A stretch of DNA of 64,000 bases from Vibrio fluvialis (GCF_900460245.1 NZ_UHIP01000002.1:124001-188000); one strand, 5' to 3'; shown: positions 1 to 10,338, counted from the first letter of the stretch. Made by a program: numbers and translations. The notes: generated by a model not told the origin, from the letters alone.

Positions 1-1071
1 TATGCCACGCTGGCCGATTTGCAATTCGACGGTATTGATGTAGTCAATCCGGCCAACTTACTGAAAACCTGGGCTGATTGGGCACCTAAAGCTGGCGAGA
101 ACTGGCACAGTTTCCATCAAAATATCGATTACAAAAGCCCAAACTGGAAAGAATGGTGGGGTGGCGCTTGGGTGCGTGCCGGCTTACCGGGCTATCCACA
201 ACCCGGTTCCAGCGACATCACCATGACGCTGGCTGGCCTCCCCGATTTTCGCACTGAATCGACCGACTATGTCACGCCACCCAAATGGCTGTTGAATAAT
301 CCCGGGACTCGTGTGGTCGCCAAAGACAACTACACGGTTTCCGATTATCTGATCGAGTGGCAAAGCGATTGGGTCAAACGATTCGGCGTAGACGGTTACC
401 GGGTTGATACCGTGAAGCATGTTGAGGGCGATGTATGGAAGCGCCTTAAACAGAAAGCGAGCGAGAGCCTCAATGAGTGGCGTGCGGCCAATGGTCAGCA
501 AGGCGAACCGTTCTGGATGATGGGCGAAGTCTGGGGCCATCGCGCCTATCGCAGCCCCTATTTCGACGACGGTTTTGACGCTCTGATCAACTTCGATATT
601 CAAAAACGCATGGATACCGGAGCAGCATGCCTGAGCCAGATGGCAATGGTGTATCGCGATTACGCGCAAACGCTGGCGAAATACCCGGATTTCAATCCCG
701 TCAGCTATATGTCTTCACACGATACGGAGCTGTTCTTTGGCCGCTTTAAGTCGTTCGATATGCAGCGCAATGCGGCCAATGCCCTGTTGCTGACTCCGGG
801 TGCGGTGCAAGTCTACTACGGTGATGAAGTCGGCCGGGAAGCCGGGCCATACGCCGATGATTTTCATCAGGGTACCCGCTCAGATATGGTGTGGGATCTC
901 AATGCCGATCGCGAGGCTTTGCTTAAGCATTGGCAGACCGTGGGGCAATTCCGTCAGCGTCATCCGGCCATCGGTGCCGGCGAACATCATGTCATCGAAC
1001 AAAAGAATGCTTACGTGTTCTCGCGTACGCTGGACGACGATAAAGTCGTGGTGGCCTTTGTAGGCCGCTAA
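1..1071 (+). CDS. malS: Periplasmic alpha-amylase MalS-like, C-terminal part (5' end outside window)
   Basis: Glycoside hydrolase family 13 alpha-amylase that cleaves maltodextrins. The reading frame is open from base 1, so the gene starts upstream; about 356 residues are visible. The catalytic set is present: nucleophile Asp in GYRVDTVKHVE (fragment residue 136), acid/base Glu in MMGEVWGH (176) and the third carboxylate in SSHDTE (241). The GYRVDT-KHVE wording is typical of E. coli MalS rather than cytoplasmic amylases. MalS is periplasmic, but the signal peptide is not in view here. It ends before a hairpin terminator shared with the convergent protease gene. A related GH13 enzyme is the main alternative. 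Confidence 0.85.
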   Translation, partial: YATLADLQFDGIDVVNPANLLKTWADWAPKAGENWHSFHQNIDYKSPNWKEWWGGAWVRAGLPGYPQPGSSDITMTLAGLPDFRTESTDYVTPPKWLLNNPGTRVVAKDNYTVSDYLIEWQSDWVKRFGVDGYRVDTVKHVEGDVWKRLKQKASESLNEWRAANGQQGEPFWMMGEVWGHRAYRSPYFDDGFDALINFDIQKRMDTGAACLSQMAMVYRDYAQTLAKYPDFNPVSYMSSHDTELFFGRFKSFDMQRNAANALLLTPGAVQVYYGDEVGREAGPYADDFHQGTRSDMVWDLNADREALLKHWQTVGQFRQRHPAIGAGEHHVIEQKNAYVFSRTLDDDKVVVAFVGR

Positions 1072-1093
1072 CTCAGCCATCCAAAGAAAAAAT

Positions 1094-1120
1094 AAAGCGC
1101 ACTCTGGGAGTGCGCTTTTT
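1094..1120. terminator. Bidirectional rho-independent terminator between malS and hapA
   Basis: An 11-bp perfect stem (AAAGCGCACTC / GAGTGCGCTTT) with a 3-nt loop, A-rich on the left and T-rich on the right, lies between two convergent genes and can serve both. Confidence 0.85.
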
Positions 1121-1148
1121 CTTAAGGGAAATAACAAGGGATCAGCAA

Positions 1149-2978
<1,830 letters not shown>

Positions 2979-3154
2979 TCAGTCCTAGAGAGTGTGAAAA
3001 TAGTTAGATTGCCTTTTAACTGGCATCTGTTGACCTGCGACGAACGTCGCCCATTGAAAGTGGAACAAGAAAATCCAGCTCGCCACTCGGTCAAAAAAAT
3101 AATTTTCACCCCATGTTCATTAAAGCTTACAGTGACTTAGCGGAATGAGGGCTC

Positions 3155-3190
3155 ATTGATAAAAAAGACAGGAAAATCCTAGTTATCAAT
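3155..3190. promoter_or_regulatory. Candidate LuxR/HapR half sites upstream of hapA
   Basis: ATTGATAA at 3155-3162 and its exact reverse complement TTATCAAT at 3183-3190 lie 180-215 bp upstream of the hapA start, in an AT-rich stretch. The family operator resembles TTATTGATAAATTATCAATAA, so these look like two half sites, here spaced by 20 bp. The rest of the 2976-3271 gap holds no gene that I can see. Confidence 0.4.
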
Positions 3191-3271
3191 CAAAAGTTTA
3201 TATTTAACTGATAAATATATGCACACAAAAGCATACACATATTTGTCAATAGATTTGGTCGCGACAGGCAC

Positions 3272-3297
3272 AAAAAAAGGCAGCTTTCGCTGCCCTT
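3272..3297 (-). terminator. Terminator downstream of ompW
   Basis: GGCAGC-TTTC-GCTGCC hairpin with a 7-base A run on the plus strand at 3272-3278, which is the T tract for minus-strand transcription. It lies 25 bp beyond the ompW stop. Confidence 0.8.
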
Positions 3298-3321
3298 CCC
3301 GATAAAAATATCGATAAAAAA

Positions 3322-3966
3322 TCAGAACTTATAGCCGCCAGCAATCATGAAGACCCAAGGGTTGATTTTCACATCAGTTGAGTATGATGTGCCACCCGCT
3401 TTGTATTTCGCGGTGGTTTCGATGTTTGCATACCAGGCAGATGCGTTCAGGAACCAGTTGTCGTTGATTTTGTAATCCACGCCCAGGTTAGCCGCCAGAC
3501 CCCAAGAGTCGTCCAGTTTCAGATCGCTCAGACCAGCGTTCTCACCCGTGCTGTTGAACTTCTCATCGAAGAACATGGTGTAGTTGATACCCGCACCTAC
3601 GTATGGACGAAAATCAGATTGTGGCTCTGCAAAGTAATATTGCAGCATGAACGTTGGCGGTAGATGTTTAGTCTCACCGATTTTGCCAAGACCGCTCAGG
3701 TCCGTCGAAATATCGTGAGAGAAAGGTGATGCCGCCAGCACTTCAAAGCTGATGTTGTTGGTGATCATGTAGCCAAGAGTCAAGCCTAACTGAGTATTGC
3801 TGTTTACTTTCAGCTCTTCATCGCTACCAAGAATTTTGTCACTGCTGTCATTTGGGACTACCGCAGCCAGACCTGCACGAACAATAAAGTCACCTTCTTG
3901 GTGAGCCAGAACGTTCGCTGAAGCCAGCGCTGAAAGTACAGCAAGTCCGCAAAGTGTTTTTTTCAT
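3322..3966 (-). CDS. ompW: Outer membrane protein OmpW
   Basis: 214-residue eight-stranded beta-barrel of the OmpW family, a porin-like channel for small hydrophobic compounds. The start at 3966 was chosen over an upstream in-frame ATG because it gives MKKTLCGLAVLSALASANVLA, a clean signal peptide cut before HQEGD, and follows AAGGAAA at proper spacing. Family marks: HQEGDFIVRAG at the mature N-terminus, LPPTFMLQYYF and FRPYVGAGINYT in the middle, and a terminal aromatic Phe after AGGYK, as needed for BAM insertion. A perfect FNR-type site lies about 80 bp upstream, in keeping with known oxygen control of ompW in enteric bacteria and Vibrio. Confidence 0.93.
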   Translation of the reverse strand: MKKTLCGLAVLSALASANVLAHQEGDFIVRAGLAAVVPNDSSDKILGSDEELKVNSNTQLGLTLGYMITNNISFEVLAASPFSHDISTDLSGLGKIGETKHLPPTFMLQYYFAEPQSDFRPYVGAGINYTMFFDEKFNSTGENAGLSDLKLDDSWGLAANLGVDYKINDNWFLNASAWYANIETTAKYKAGGTSYSTDVKINPWVFMIAGGYKF

Positions 3967-4044
3967 TATGTGATTTCCTTTTTCTAGGGCTAGAGTTTGT
4001 AGTTCTTGTTGCTGCGCACAGTAGCACATAAAGACCACACATTT

Positions 4045-4058
4045 TTGATGGAAATCAA
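4045..4058. promoter_or_regulatory. FNR box upstream of ompW
   Basis: TTGATGGAAATCAA matches the FNR consensus TTGAT-N4-ATCAA exactly, 79-92 bp upstream of the ompW start. A second, one-mismatch copy TTGACTTAGATCAA lies at 4181-4194, closer to the divergent hsp20 gene. FNR activation of ompW is established in E. coli; binding here is inferred. Confidence 0.65.
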
Positions 4059-4277
4059 TTTGTAAAATTTATTGCGGCAAATAGTAGAAAAATGCAAACC
4101 CCATCACTTTTTATTGCAATTATCAAACATTTATCTAATGCAACTTTTGCGTGCGTCACAAGATGCCATTCGATTCTCACTTGACTTAGATCAATTCAGG
4201 TGAAGTTTGCGAATCGAAACTTTGGACGAGATCTACACTTATGATGATGGGTTAAACGGTGAAAACAGGAGGGCGTT

Positions 4278-4700
4278 ATGAGCTTAATTCCGCGTGACTC
4301 TTGGTCAGATTTCTATCGTTTGTTCGACAATGCCTTTCCGGCACTTCGGCCTCGTTTCGATGCTGACACTTTCTCTCCACGTGTAGATGTGATTGAGAAA
4401 GAGACGGCATTTGAAATCATCGCCGATCTACCGGGAGTGGCAAAAGATGACATAGCCGTCACCTGCCGCAATGGTACGCTGACGATTGAAGCTTCAACCA
4501 CGAAAAACGAAGAAACCAAAGAACAGGACAAAGTCATTCATAAAGAACGCTATCACGGAAAAATGGTGCGCAGCTTCTCTTTAGGCGACAACGTGGATCT
4601 GAAAGAGATCTACGCCGAATTTGAAGAAGGCGTTCTGGTGGTGGTTGTTCCCAAACTGGAAGGCAAACCTGAAGAGAGCCAACGTATCAACATCAATTAA
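4278..4700 (+). CDS. Hsp20 / alpha-crystallin small heat-shock protein
   Basis: 140-residue ATP-independent holdase chaperone of the Hsp20 family. The alpha-crystallin domain spans about 32-130: it begins at FSPRVDVIEKETAFEI, continues through ADLPGVAKDDIAV (the A-x-x-x-GV hallmark region) and GTLTIEA, and ends in the EGVLVVVVPK strand. A short tail (ESQRININ) carries the I-N-I pattern that resembles the I-x-I motif used for oligomerisation. The start follows a strong AGGAGGG ribosome site. It is closer to the Hsp20 (class A-like) type than to the IbpA/IbpB pair. I could not find a convincing sigma-32 promoter upstream. Confidence 0.9.
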   Translation: MSLIPRDSWSDFYRLFDNAFPALRPRFDADTFSPRVDVIEKETAFEIIADLPGVAKDDIAVTCRNGTLTIEASTTKNEETKEQDKVIHKERYHGKMVRSFSLGDNVDLKEIYAEFEEGVLVVVVPKLEGKPEESQRININ

Positions 4701-4715
4701 CGGGCTCTTGATCGG

Positions 4716-4744
4716 CGCGGCGCTGGCAACAACGCCGCGTTTTT
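4716..4744 (+). terminator. Terminator downstream of hsp20
   Basis: CGCGGCG / CGCCGCG stem (7 bp) with a 10-nt loop, followed by TTTTT. Confidence 0.8.
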
Positions 4745-4843
4745 ATTGTGGATAATTTGCTGATCATTTGACCTTTTGCTAACACCGCCCCGCCAGATCC
4801 CGACCACAATGATCCCGTCAATACAAATCAGACTGGAGTAAGT

Positions 4844-5188
4844 ATGAAGAAGATCATTCTGCTGCTTGCCGCCATGTTGTTTAGCAGCGTTGCTCTGTCT
4901 GGCATGCGCCTTGGTGCGCCGCAAACGAACCTGAGCACCGCCAGTTACCAGACACAAAAGCAAGCCGCCGAAGCGGGCGAAGCCATGATGGCCAATCTGC
5001 AAGCAATGCCCTCGCAAGAGCTGTTAAAAGTGCTGCCGATTTACGACGAAAATGTAGACAGCAAAAGCGTGCGAATCAGCCAGATTCGGCGCAGCGTCAA
5101 ACCGGTCGCCGAGCCCAGTGGCCAGATTGAGTTTCAAAGTATTCTGACCGTTAACTACCGTTATCAGTATTACCCTCACGACGAGTAG
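4844..5188 (+). CDS. Small secreted protein of unknown function (DUF3316-like?)
   Basis: 114 residues with a clear signal peptide (MKKIILLLAAMLFSSVALSG). The mature part is short, polar and ends in a beta-like stretch (IEFQSILTVNYRYQYYPHDE). The start is set by GGAG seven bases upstream. Size and layout resemble the Vibrio-restricted DUF3316 family, but that assignment is from memory and weak. It stands alone between two terminators, so it is its own transcription unit. No function can be given. Confidence 0.75.
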   Translation: MKKIILLLAAMLFSSVALSGMRLGAPQTNLSTASYQTQKQAAEAGEAMMANLQAMPSQELLKVLPIYDENVDSKSVRISQIRRSVKPVAEPSGQIEFQSILTVNYRYQYYPHDE

Positions 5189-5198
5189 TCGCTCCTGC

Positions 5199-5228
5199 CT
5201 GATGAGTTCCCCCGCTCATCAGGATTTT
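5199..5228 (+). terminator. Terminator
   Basis: Perfect 8-bp stem CTGATGAG / CTCATCAG with an 8-nt loop, followed by GATTTTT. Confidence 0.8.
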
Positions 5229-5334
5229 TATCCTCGCCATCGGTTTTATTCCGCTTTCTGTGCGCTTCATAACCCAGTCTTAACCCTTAATCCGCTAACC
5301 TTGGTTTAATTCCTTCGTTTGAGATGCATTGGAC

Positions 5335-7008
5335 ATGAACAACACCTCTGTTTTCGCCTTCGCTCTGGCGACCCTGCTTAGTCTGGTTTTCCCCAGCACC
5401 GCATTCAGTGAAACTGCGCCGCAACCCACCGAGTCGGTCAGTACGTGGAACACGGCCTACGGCGGCGTCGACAAAAGTTATGATACGCATTTGCTCACGC
5501 TGCGCGATGAGATTGCTCCGACCTTCCAGACGCTGACTTTTCACGACAGCGTGACGGGGCGCACGATGGACTACAATCTTTACATCCCTGAAGATTACGA
5601 CAGCAATAAAAGTTACCCATTAGTGCTGTTTATGGCCGACGCCAGCACAACAGGCAAAGGTGCAGAAGCGCCGCTTAAACAGGGTTACGGCGGTATTATC
5701 TGGGCAACGCCGGAAAATCAGGCTAAGCATCCTAGTTTTGTGTTAGTGCCTGCCTTTGCAGGGCCAGACAACGCCACTAATGACGACTGGGAAATTTCGC
5801 AAGAAGTGCCAATGGCCCTGCGCCTGCTCAATCACATCACCTTCCAATACAACGTTGATAAAAGCCGTATTTACACCACCGGACAATCGATGGGTGGCAT
5901 GGTCTCTTTTTATCTCAATGCGCACTATCCGAACCTGTTCGCCGCTTCGCTGTTTGTCGGCAGTCAATGGGATGTGAAGGCGTTGGCCCCCCTGGCTAAT
6001 ATGCACTTTTTCTACATTGTGTCTGCTGGCGATCAAAAAGCGTCGGCGGGAATGAAGGCCCTCGGCGACATGCTGAGCGACAAGGGCGTCTCCGTCGCCA
6101 GCACCGAGTTTTCCGCTCAGCTCCCACACCAAGAACAAGAGCAGAAGATTCAACAGTTACTTGCCAAAGGCGAAGCCATCAACTTTGTTCAGTTTACAAA
6201 AGGCACTGCACCACCGAAAGGCAATACCCACCCTGGGGCAGAGCACATGTATTCTTTTGATTATGCGTATCAGCTGGAAGGCGTCCGTGACTGGCTTTTT
6301 GCACAGCGTAACAGTGCCTATGCCGATGTGGAAAACATCTACCTGCACGACAACGCTACGCAGGCATTTACTGATTTTCTGACGCTGGCTGAACACAATA
6401 ATAGTCTGGCTCAATACGAAGTCGGCAAGGCATATCAGCAAGGCAACGGGACGGATAAAAATATGGTCAACGCGTTGGAGTGGTACAAGCACTCAGCCAC
6501 GCTTGGTTATGATCGCGCGATTCTGGATCTCGGCATTTTCTATCTGGAGGGAAAGGAAGTGCCACAGGATTATACGCTCGCTCATCAATACTTTGAGCAG
6601 GCATGGCAATATGGTCACATGAAAGCGCCCCGTTATCTCGGTTTAATGGCAGAACATGGCTTGGGAGAAAACGTCGACTACGCCAAAGCAATGAAAATGT
6701 ACCGGGCCGCATCTGATGCTGGCGATATTACCGCAGCCGCTCTGATTGGTCATTTGTATGAGCAAGGTCTGGGCGTCCCCCAAAGCAACACCGATGCCCT
6801 TAACTGGTATCTCAAAGCCGCACCATCCCCCGAGCAAGCAGCGGCCAATGTTCACCCCCGCATTCAAGCGCTGCTTCGCTTGGGGTATTTCTATGAACAT
6901 GGCATCGCAGTGACTCAGGATAAAACTCAGGCGCTGCGCTGGTATCAGGTGGCAGCCACAGACCTGAATGCCGAAGCAATGGCAGCAGTCACCCGCCTTT
7001 CCCACTGA
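5335..7008 (+). CDS. Secreted esterase/depolymerase-like alpha/beta hydrolase fused to Sel1 repeats
   Basis: 557 residues. ATG at 5335 is preferred over a TTG two codons upstream, since it starts the signal peptide (MNNTSVFAFALATLLSL ... AFSE). Residues about 70-320 form an alpha/beta hydrolase of the PHB-depolymerase/feruloyl-esterase-like kind, with nucleophile Ser185 in GQSMGG and a likely charge-relay His late in the domain (GAEHMYSFD). Residues about 350-550 are at least four Sel1-like repeats (for example AQYEVGKAYQQGNGTDKN and GLGVPQSNTDALNWYLKAA). Sel1 repeats usually bind protein partners, so the fusion suggests an enzyme tethered to an envelope complex. The substrate cannot be told from sequence. 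Confidence 0.85.
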   Translation: MNNTSVFAFALATLLSLVFPSTAFSETAPQPTESVSTWNTAYGGVDKSYDTHLLTLRDEIAPTFQTLTFHDSVTGRTMDYNLYIPEDYDSNKSYPLVLFMADASTTGKGAEAPLKQGYGGIIWATPENQAKHPSFVLVPAFAGPDNATNDDWEISQEVPMALRLLNHITFQYNVDKSRIYTTGQSMGGMVSFYLNAHYPNLFAASLFVGSQWDVKALAPLANMHFFYIVSAGDQKASAGMKALGDMLSDKGVSVASTEFSAQLPHQEQEQKIQQLLAKGEAINFVQFTKGTAPPKGNTHPGAEHMYSFDYAYQLEGVRDWLFAQRNSAYADVENIYLHDNATQAFTDFLTLAEHNNSLAQYEVGKAYQQGNGTDKNMVNALEWYKHSATLGYDRAILDLGIFYLEGKEVPQDYTLAHQYFEQAWQYGHMKAPRYLGLMAEHGLGENVDYAKAMKMYRAASDAGDITAAALIGHLYEQGLGVPQSNTDALNWYLKAAPSPEQAAANVHPRIQALLRLGYFYEHGIAVTQDKTQALRWYQVAATDLNAEAMAAVTRLSH

Positions 7009-7055
7009 GCAAGGAAATAAAAAAGCAGCTCGGAAGAGCCGCTTCAAGAAAGTTT

Positions 7056-7086
7056 GCCTTATATGCTGATGATCCGCATATAAGGC
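7056..7086. terminator. 11-bp perfect inverted repeat between convergent genes
   Basis: GCCTTATATGC and GCATATAAGGC pair perfectly around a 9-nt loop, between convergent genes ending at 7008 and 7097. There is no real T tract, so it may be a processed or rho-assisted end rather than a classic terminator. Confidence 0.45.
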
Positions 7087-7096
7087 AGCAATATTA

Positions 7097-8362
7097 TTAT
7101 TTTGTTGGCGGTGTGCCTTCAGCATTTGAAACAACCGCATCCATTTGAATCAATGCGCCTGATAGGATCTTTTCAACACCAATCACGGTTCTTGCTGGAA
7201 GTTTGCCGTTGAAAAACGTCGTGTATACCTCATCAACCAGATGCAGGTCAGCGATATTGGTCAGTTGAATATTGACCTTCACCAAATCATCCATTTCATG
7301 ACCAATGCTTTCAACGATGGACTTAATATGTGTGAGACACTGCTTCGCTTGCTCGCCAGTATTCCCGTCTACCAGTTTTCCTGTCTGTACATCCACAGGA
7401 AGCTGAGCTGAGATATGGTTGTAGTGAGAGAAAGCCACTGTTTGCGTTGAAAGCCCACTCACTGGTGCCAATTCGGTATTGTTCGCGCGAATCACAAGCC
7501 CGTGTCTGTCTTCCACTTCTTGTGGTGGAGTGCCGTCGCCATGAGAAATAACCGCATCAATTTGAACCAATGCATTCATTGGCAGGCCTGCCGCTTGGGT
7601 CACGGTACGCGCTGGAACATAAGCGACGCTGCGAGCGATGGACGAGTCAGGGAAGAACGTCATGTACACTTCATTCACTTGCTCAATGTCGGCAAGATCT
7701 CTCACCTGAATGCCCACTTTGACAATATCATCAAACGGTACATCAATACTTTCTAAAACTGTCTTTAGGTTACGCAAACACTGAGCCGTTTGCGCCTTGA
7801 TTCCACCTTCAACCAACGCGCCTGTATTCGGATCAATGGGCAGTTGCGCAGAAAGGTTGTTGTAGTGCGAGAAAGCCACTGAATGAGTCGATGTCGCGCT
7901 CTGAGTCACGCGATTACTGTTTCTCGCCAGCTTAATCAACGCGCAGGGTTCTTGAGGCTGGGTACCTTCACCGTTAGAGATTAAAGCGTCAACCTGAATC
8001 AGTGCATCACTGTTAGGTAGTTCAGCCACTGCAGACACTGTTTTCGTTGGGAAGTATTGAGTAAAGAACGTCGCCATCACTTCGTTGACTGCGCCTGCAT
8101 CGTCAATATTCTTAAGGAATACATTCACTTTAACCACATCATCCATCACGTGCTCAATGCTCTCTACGATAGATTTAATGTTTTCAAAACATTGCTTCGC
8201 TTGCGCTTTGATGTCCCCTACCACCAACTCACCACTTTGAGGATCAATCGGCAGTTGCGCCGAGATATTGTTGTAATGAGAGAAAGCAACACTTTGTGTA
8301 GAGACTGCATTGATTGGCGCTCGGTCTGTATTTCGAGATAGCTTGATGATCTTACCGCTCAT
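7097..8362 (-). CDS. Three-domain RidA/YjgF family protein
   Basis: 421 residues made of three tandem RidA (YjgF/YER057c/UK114) domains, about 1-135, 140-280 and 290-421; each contains a version of STxSVAFSHYNxxSAQLPID and ends ALIQ(V/I/M)DA. Ordinary RidA is about 128 residues and forms a homotrimer with active sites at subunit interfaces; it hydrolyses enamine/imine intermediates. The Arg that corresponds to E. coli RidA Arg105 is kept in domains 2 (R252, PARTV) and 3 (R391, PARTV), but is Lys107 (PTKTV) in domain 1. Domain 2 also has a short insertion before PARTV. A single-chain pseudo-trimer is a reasonable inference. No partner gene is adjacent. Confidence 0.85.
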   Translation of the reverse strand: MSGKIIKLSRNTDRAPINAVSTQSVAFSHYNNISAQLPIDPQSGELVVGDIKAQAKQCFENIKSIVESIEHVMDDVVKVNVFLKNIDDAGAVNEVMATFFTQYFPTKTVSAVAELPNSDALIQVDALISNGEGTQPQEPCALIKLARNSNRVTQSATSTHSVAFSHYNNLSAQLPIDPNTGALVEGGIKAQTAQCLRNLKTVLESIDVPFDDIVKVGIQVRDLADIEQVNEVYMTFFPDSSIARSVAYVPARTVTQAAGLPMNALVQIDAVISHGDGTPPQEVEDRHGLVIRANNTELAPVSGLSTQTVAFSHYNHISAQLPVDVQTGKLVDGNTGEQAKQCLTHIKSIVESIGHEMDDLVKVNIQLTNIADLHLVDEVYTTFFNGKLPARTVIGVEKILSGALIQMDAVVSNAEGTPPTK

Positions 8363-9264
8363 GATGATAGGTATCCTTATAATAGGTTTGTAGGGGATTT
8401 TGATAGTGATTATTTAGGGCTTATCTTTCTAAGAGCGCTGATGGTAATTCAAGGCTATTTGCATGAGTGTGATGAAATTCAAAATTCAATTTCACTAGCA
8501 AGCTTAAACTCTTTGGATAATTAGTCATGGCAAGACTAATTATCCAAACAATCCAGAATAAACCTCACTATATTTATTCAATAAGCGTATTCATTCCCTG
8601 AAAATGAATATATAGCATTTAAAATATGCCGTTTATTTTAGGTTAGATATTCAAATGTGATGGCGGCTTCACAACATACTAAGGAAACGACCCGCGCCAG
8701 ACCAAATCGAGTGCTTTGATACCCGCATTTAATGAATAGATTTTTGTTTGAAATATCGCAGATACAAAAATCCAACCCTGAGTCAGGTTTTTAAACAACC
8801 CATCTACATTTGCCTTAACAGCTTAACACCGTTATCCAAGATTTGATTGTTAGTGCAAGGTAGCGTTTTGGCATTTGACTTAGCTTCCCTTGCAGAAAAC
8901 CTTTTTATCGAAGAGGTTCCGATTGATCACACATTCCGGTTGATTACTTTAACTCGCAAATGGGAAAAGTGTGTTAGTGTCTTTACTAAATTAGCATTTA
9001 AAATGATTATTTGAGACATTGTGAAAACTCTAGCTTAGTGATCAAATTTACTCATCTATTACAAAATAATCTTTTATCACTACTTACTAACCCCCTCCAA
9101 CGAATCAATCACCACCAGATCGTAACCCATTGTTTAAATTGACTTTTAATTATCCATCCAATTATTAAATTTAATAATTATCGAATTAATGCGCCTAGCC
9201 TCACAATAAGTCACAAGTATTCTTCTGTTCCTAATTGACCTTAATCATACAAGGAAATAAACCC
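8363..9264. other. Long AT-rich intergenic region with two perfect palindromic elements
   Basis: About 900 bp without a credible gene. It holds a 15-bp perfect inverted repeat (8512-8526 with 8534-8548, arms reading TTTGGATAATTAGTC) and a 20-bp perfect palindrome AATTATTAAATTTAATAATT at 9160-9179. Neither is followed by a T tract. They could be operators or remnants of mobile DNA; I cannot assign them. Confidence 0.5.
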
Positions 9265-9483
9265 ATGAAATCGACCTTACTGTTAGTTATTTCCGTCGCT
9301 GTCTTTGGTTGGGCCGCAATTAGTCCGGCTAACGCTATGACGTGGCAGGGTGCCTACAAGAGTGAAACAAAGGGCAAGTTTGTAAAGATCTGCAAATACA
9401 AAATTGCAGGGTCTAAAGATGAGGCTGCAGTCACTGTCAGCGCTTACGAAATATGCCCACGCGTCTACTCATTCAATCTATAA
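9265..9483 (+). CDS. Small secreted protein, unknown
   Basis: 72 residues. ATG at 9265 follows AAGGAAATAAACCC and gives a good signal peptide (MKSTLLLVISVAVFG ... SPANA) ahead of a 48-residue mature part with two cysteines (KICKYK and EICPRVY) that could form a disulfide. A longer in-frame start upstream lacks a ribosome site. The same ribosome-site wording (AAGGAAATAAACAC) recurs directly after the stop, in front of a decayed second signal peptide, so this looks like the first of a former tandem pair. Not recognised. Confidence 0.6.
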   Translation: MKSTLLLVISVAVFGWAAISPANAMTWQGAYKSETKGKFVKICKYKIAGSKDEAAVTVSAYEICPRVYSFNL

Positions 9484-9697
9484 GAAGGAAATAAACACGT
9501 GAAAAATTAACCTTTACATTCATGGCTACGGTACTTGCCAGCGAGGCATGACCTACGAAACGAATATAACCACTGTAACTCGACTCCTTTCCCACTGGCG
9601 GAGAACACGAGGCTTGGGTCTTTCTCGTGACTTTGAAGATGCGTCACAACAGGATCCACGTAACAAGGTTTTGGACATTTCCGAGTTTAAGCATTGA
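9484..9697 (+). pseudogene. Decayed second small secreted gene, followed by a 49-codon ORF
   Basis: AAGGAAATAAACAC-GTG-AAA mirrors the start of the upstream gene (AAGGAAATAAACCC-ATG-AAA). The frame from GTG stops at the fourth codon, but one base shift gives LTFTFMATVLASEA, a signal-peptide-like run that ends at 9550. An ORF of 49 codons (9548-9697, ending DPRNKVLDISEFKH) starts there, overlapping that stop. This is best read as a frameshifted remnant; a real small gene at 9548 is the alternative. Confidence 0.4.
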
Positions 9698-9733
9698 CGC
9701 TAACTCGTCATTTTCGGATGAAAATTTCTATGG

Positions 9734-9857
9734 GCTAACGCCCGCTTAAGTGGTGAGCAACGCTACCACGATACTTAATTATTACACCGTAAACGCAAAA
9801 ACCAATTCAAACCAAAACCGCCAAGCGTTGCGAATCCGTCTTGAAGCGTTTGTTATA
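9734..9857 (-). repeat. Integron attC site (VCR-like) of cassette A4, outer end of array A
   Basis: On the minus strand it begins with ATAACAAACGCTTCAAGACGG, passes through the inner GCAACGC/GCGTTGC arms and ends TTAAGCGGGCGTTAGC, the layout of Vibrio 120-130-bp attC sites. It is nearly identical to the attC at 13060-13184. No further cassette can be seen to its left, so it marks the distal end of the array. Confidence 0.85.
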
Positions 9858-10241
9858 TTAATTTTTCTCCAGCCAATAATTCAAACGTGATTCTGGATCT
9901 TCCATAGTGGATTTGCATGTTACCCCATACTTATCAATTAGAATTGCTGCATTGGAGTAATTACTGTCTGTTTCTTTTGCAAGCTGCTGGTAACTTAACT
10001 TAACACGAGACTTTGAAACCTCCTCGTTTGAAGAAATTACAGCGCTTTCGAAAGCTAATTCTCCCATTTCTCTTAGCTGAGAGCCGTCTGAGCCGCTAGC
10101 TTCGAGACCTTTTGACATAAATAAGTAATAAGCAGCGCATGTGGCGTAGTCAGATGATAAGTTTGCCAATGCCCTTTCTGAAGAATAACCATAAGATAAA
10201 GCGCTATAAAAGCTTAAAGCGACAACAAATAATTTTCGCAT
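9858..10241 (-). CDS. Cassette A4: small secreted protein, unknown
   Basis: 127 residues; ATG at 10241 follows GGGGAAAC and starts a signal peptide (MRKLFVVALSFYSALSYG). The mature part is helical and has two cysteines (YATCAAYYL and GVTCKST). Its stop lies at the edge of the attC, as in integron cassettes, and transcription runs away from attI. An IS element ends only 20 bp upstream of the ATG, so the native leader is cut and expression must come from the IS or from read-through. Similar short secreted proteins are common in Vibrio cassette arrays; no function is known to me. Confidence 0.75.
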   Translation of the reverse strand: MRKLFVVALSFYSALSYGYSSERALANLSSDYATCAAYYLFMSKGLEASGSDGSQLREMGELAFESAVISSNEEVSKSRVKLSYQQLAKETDSNYSNAAILIDKYGVTCKSTMEDPESRLNYWLEKN

Positions 10242-10338
10242 AGTTTCCCCATTAATATAACGAATGATATGGACTCCCTCTACCTGACACTTCACGTGCC
10301 ATAGTTACTCATGACACGTTGATAATACGGAGGTGACT

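Noticed and set aside
4195..4277. Sigma-32 promoter for hsp20
   Set aside because: No CTTGAA / CCCATnT pair at acceptable spacing was found.
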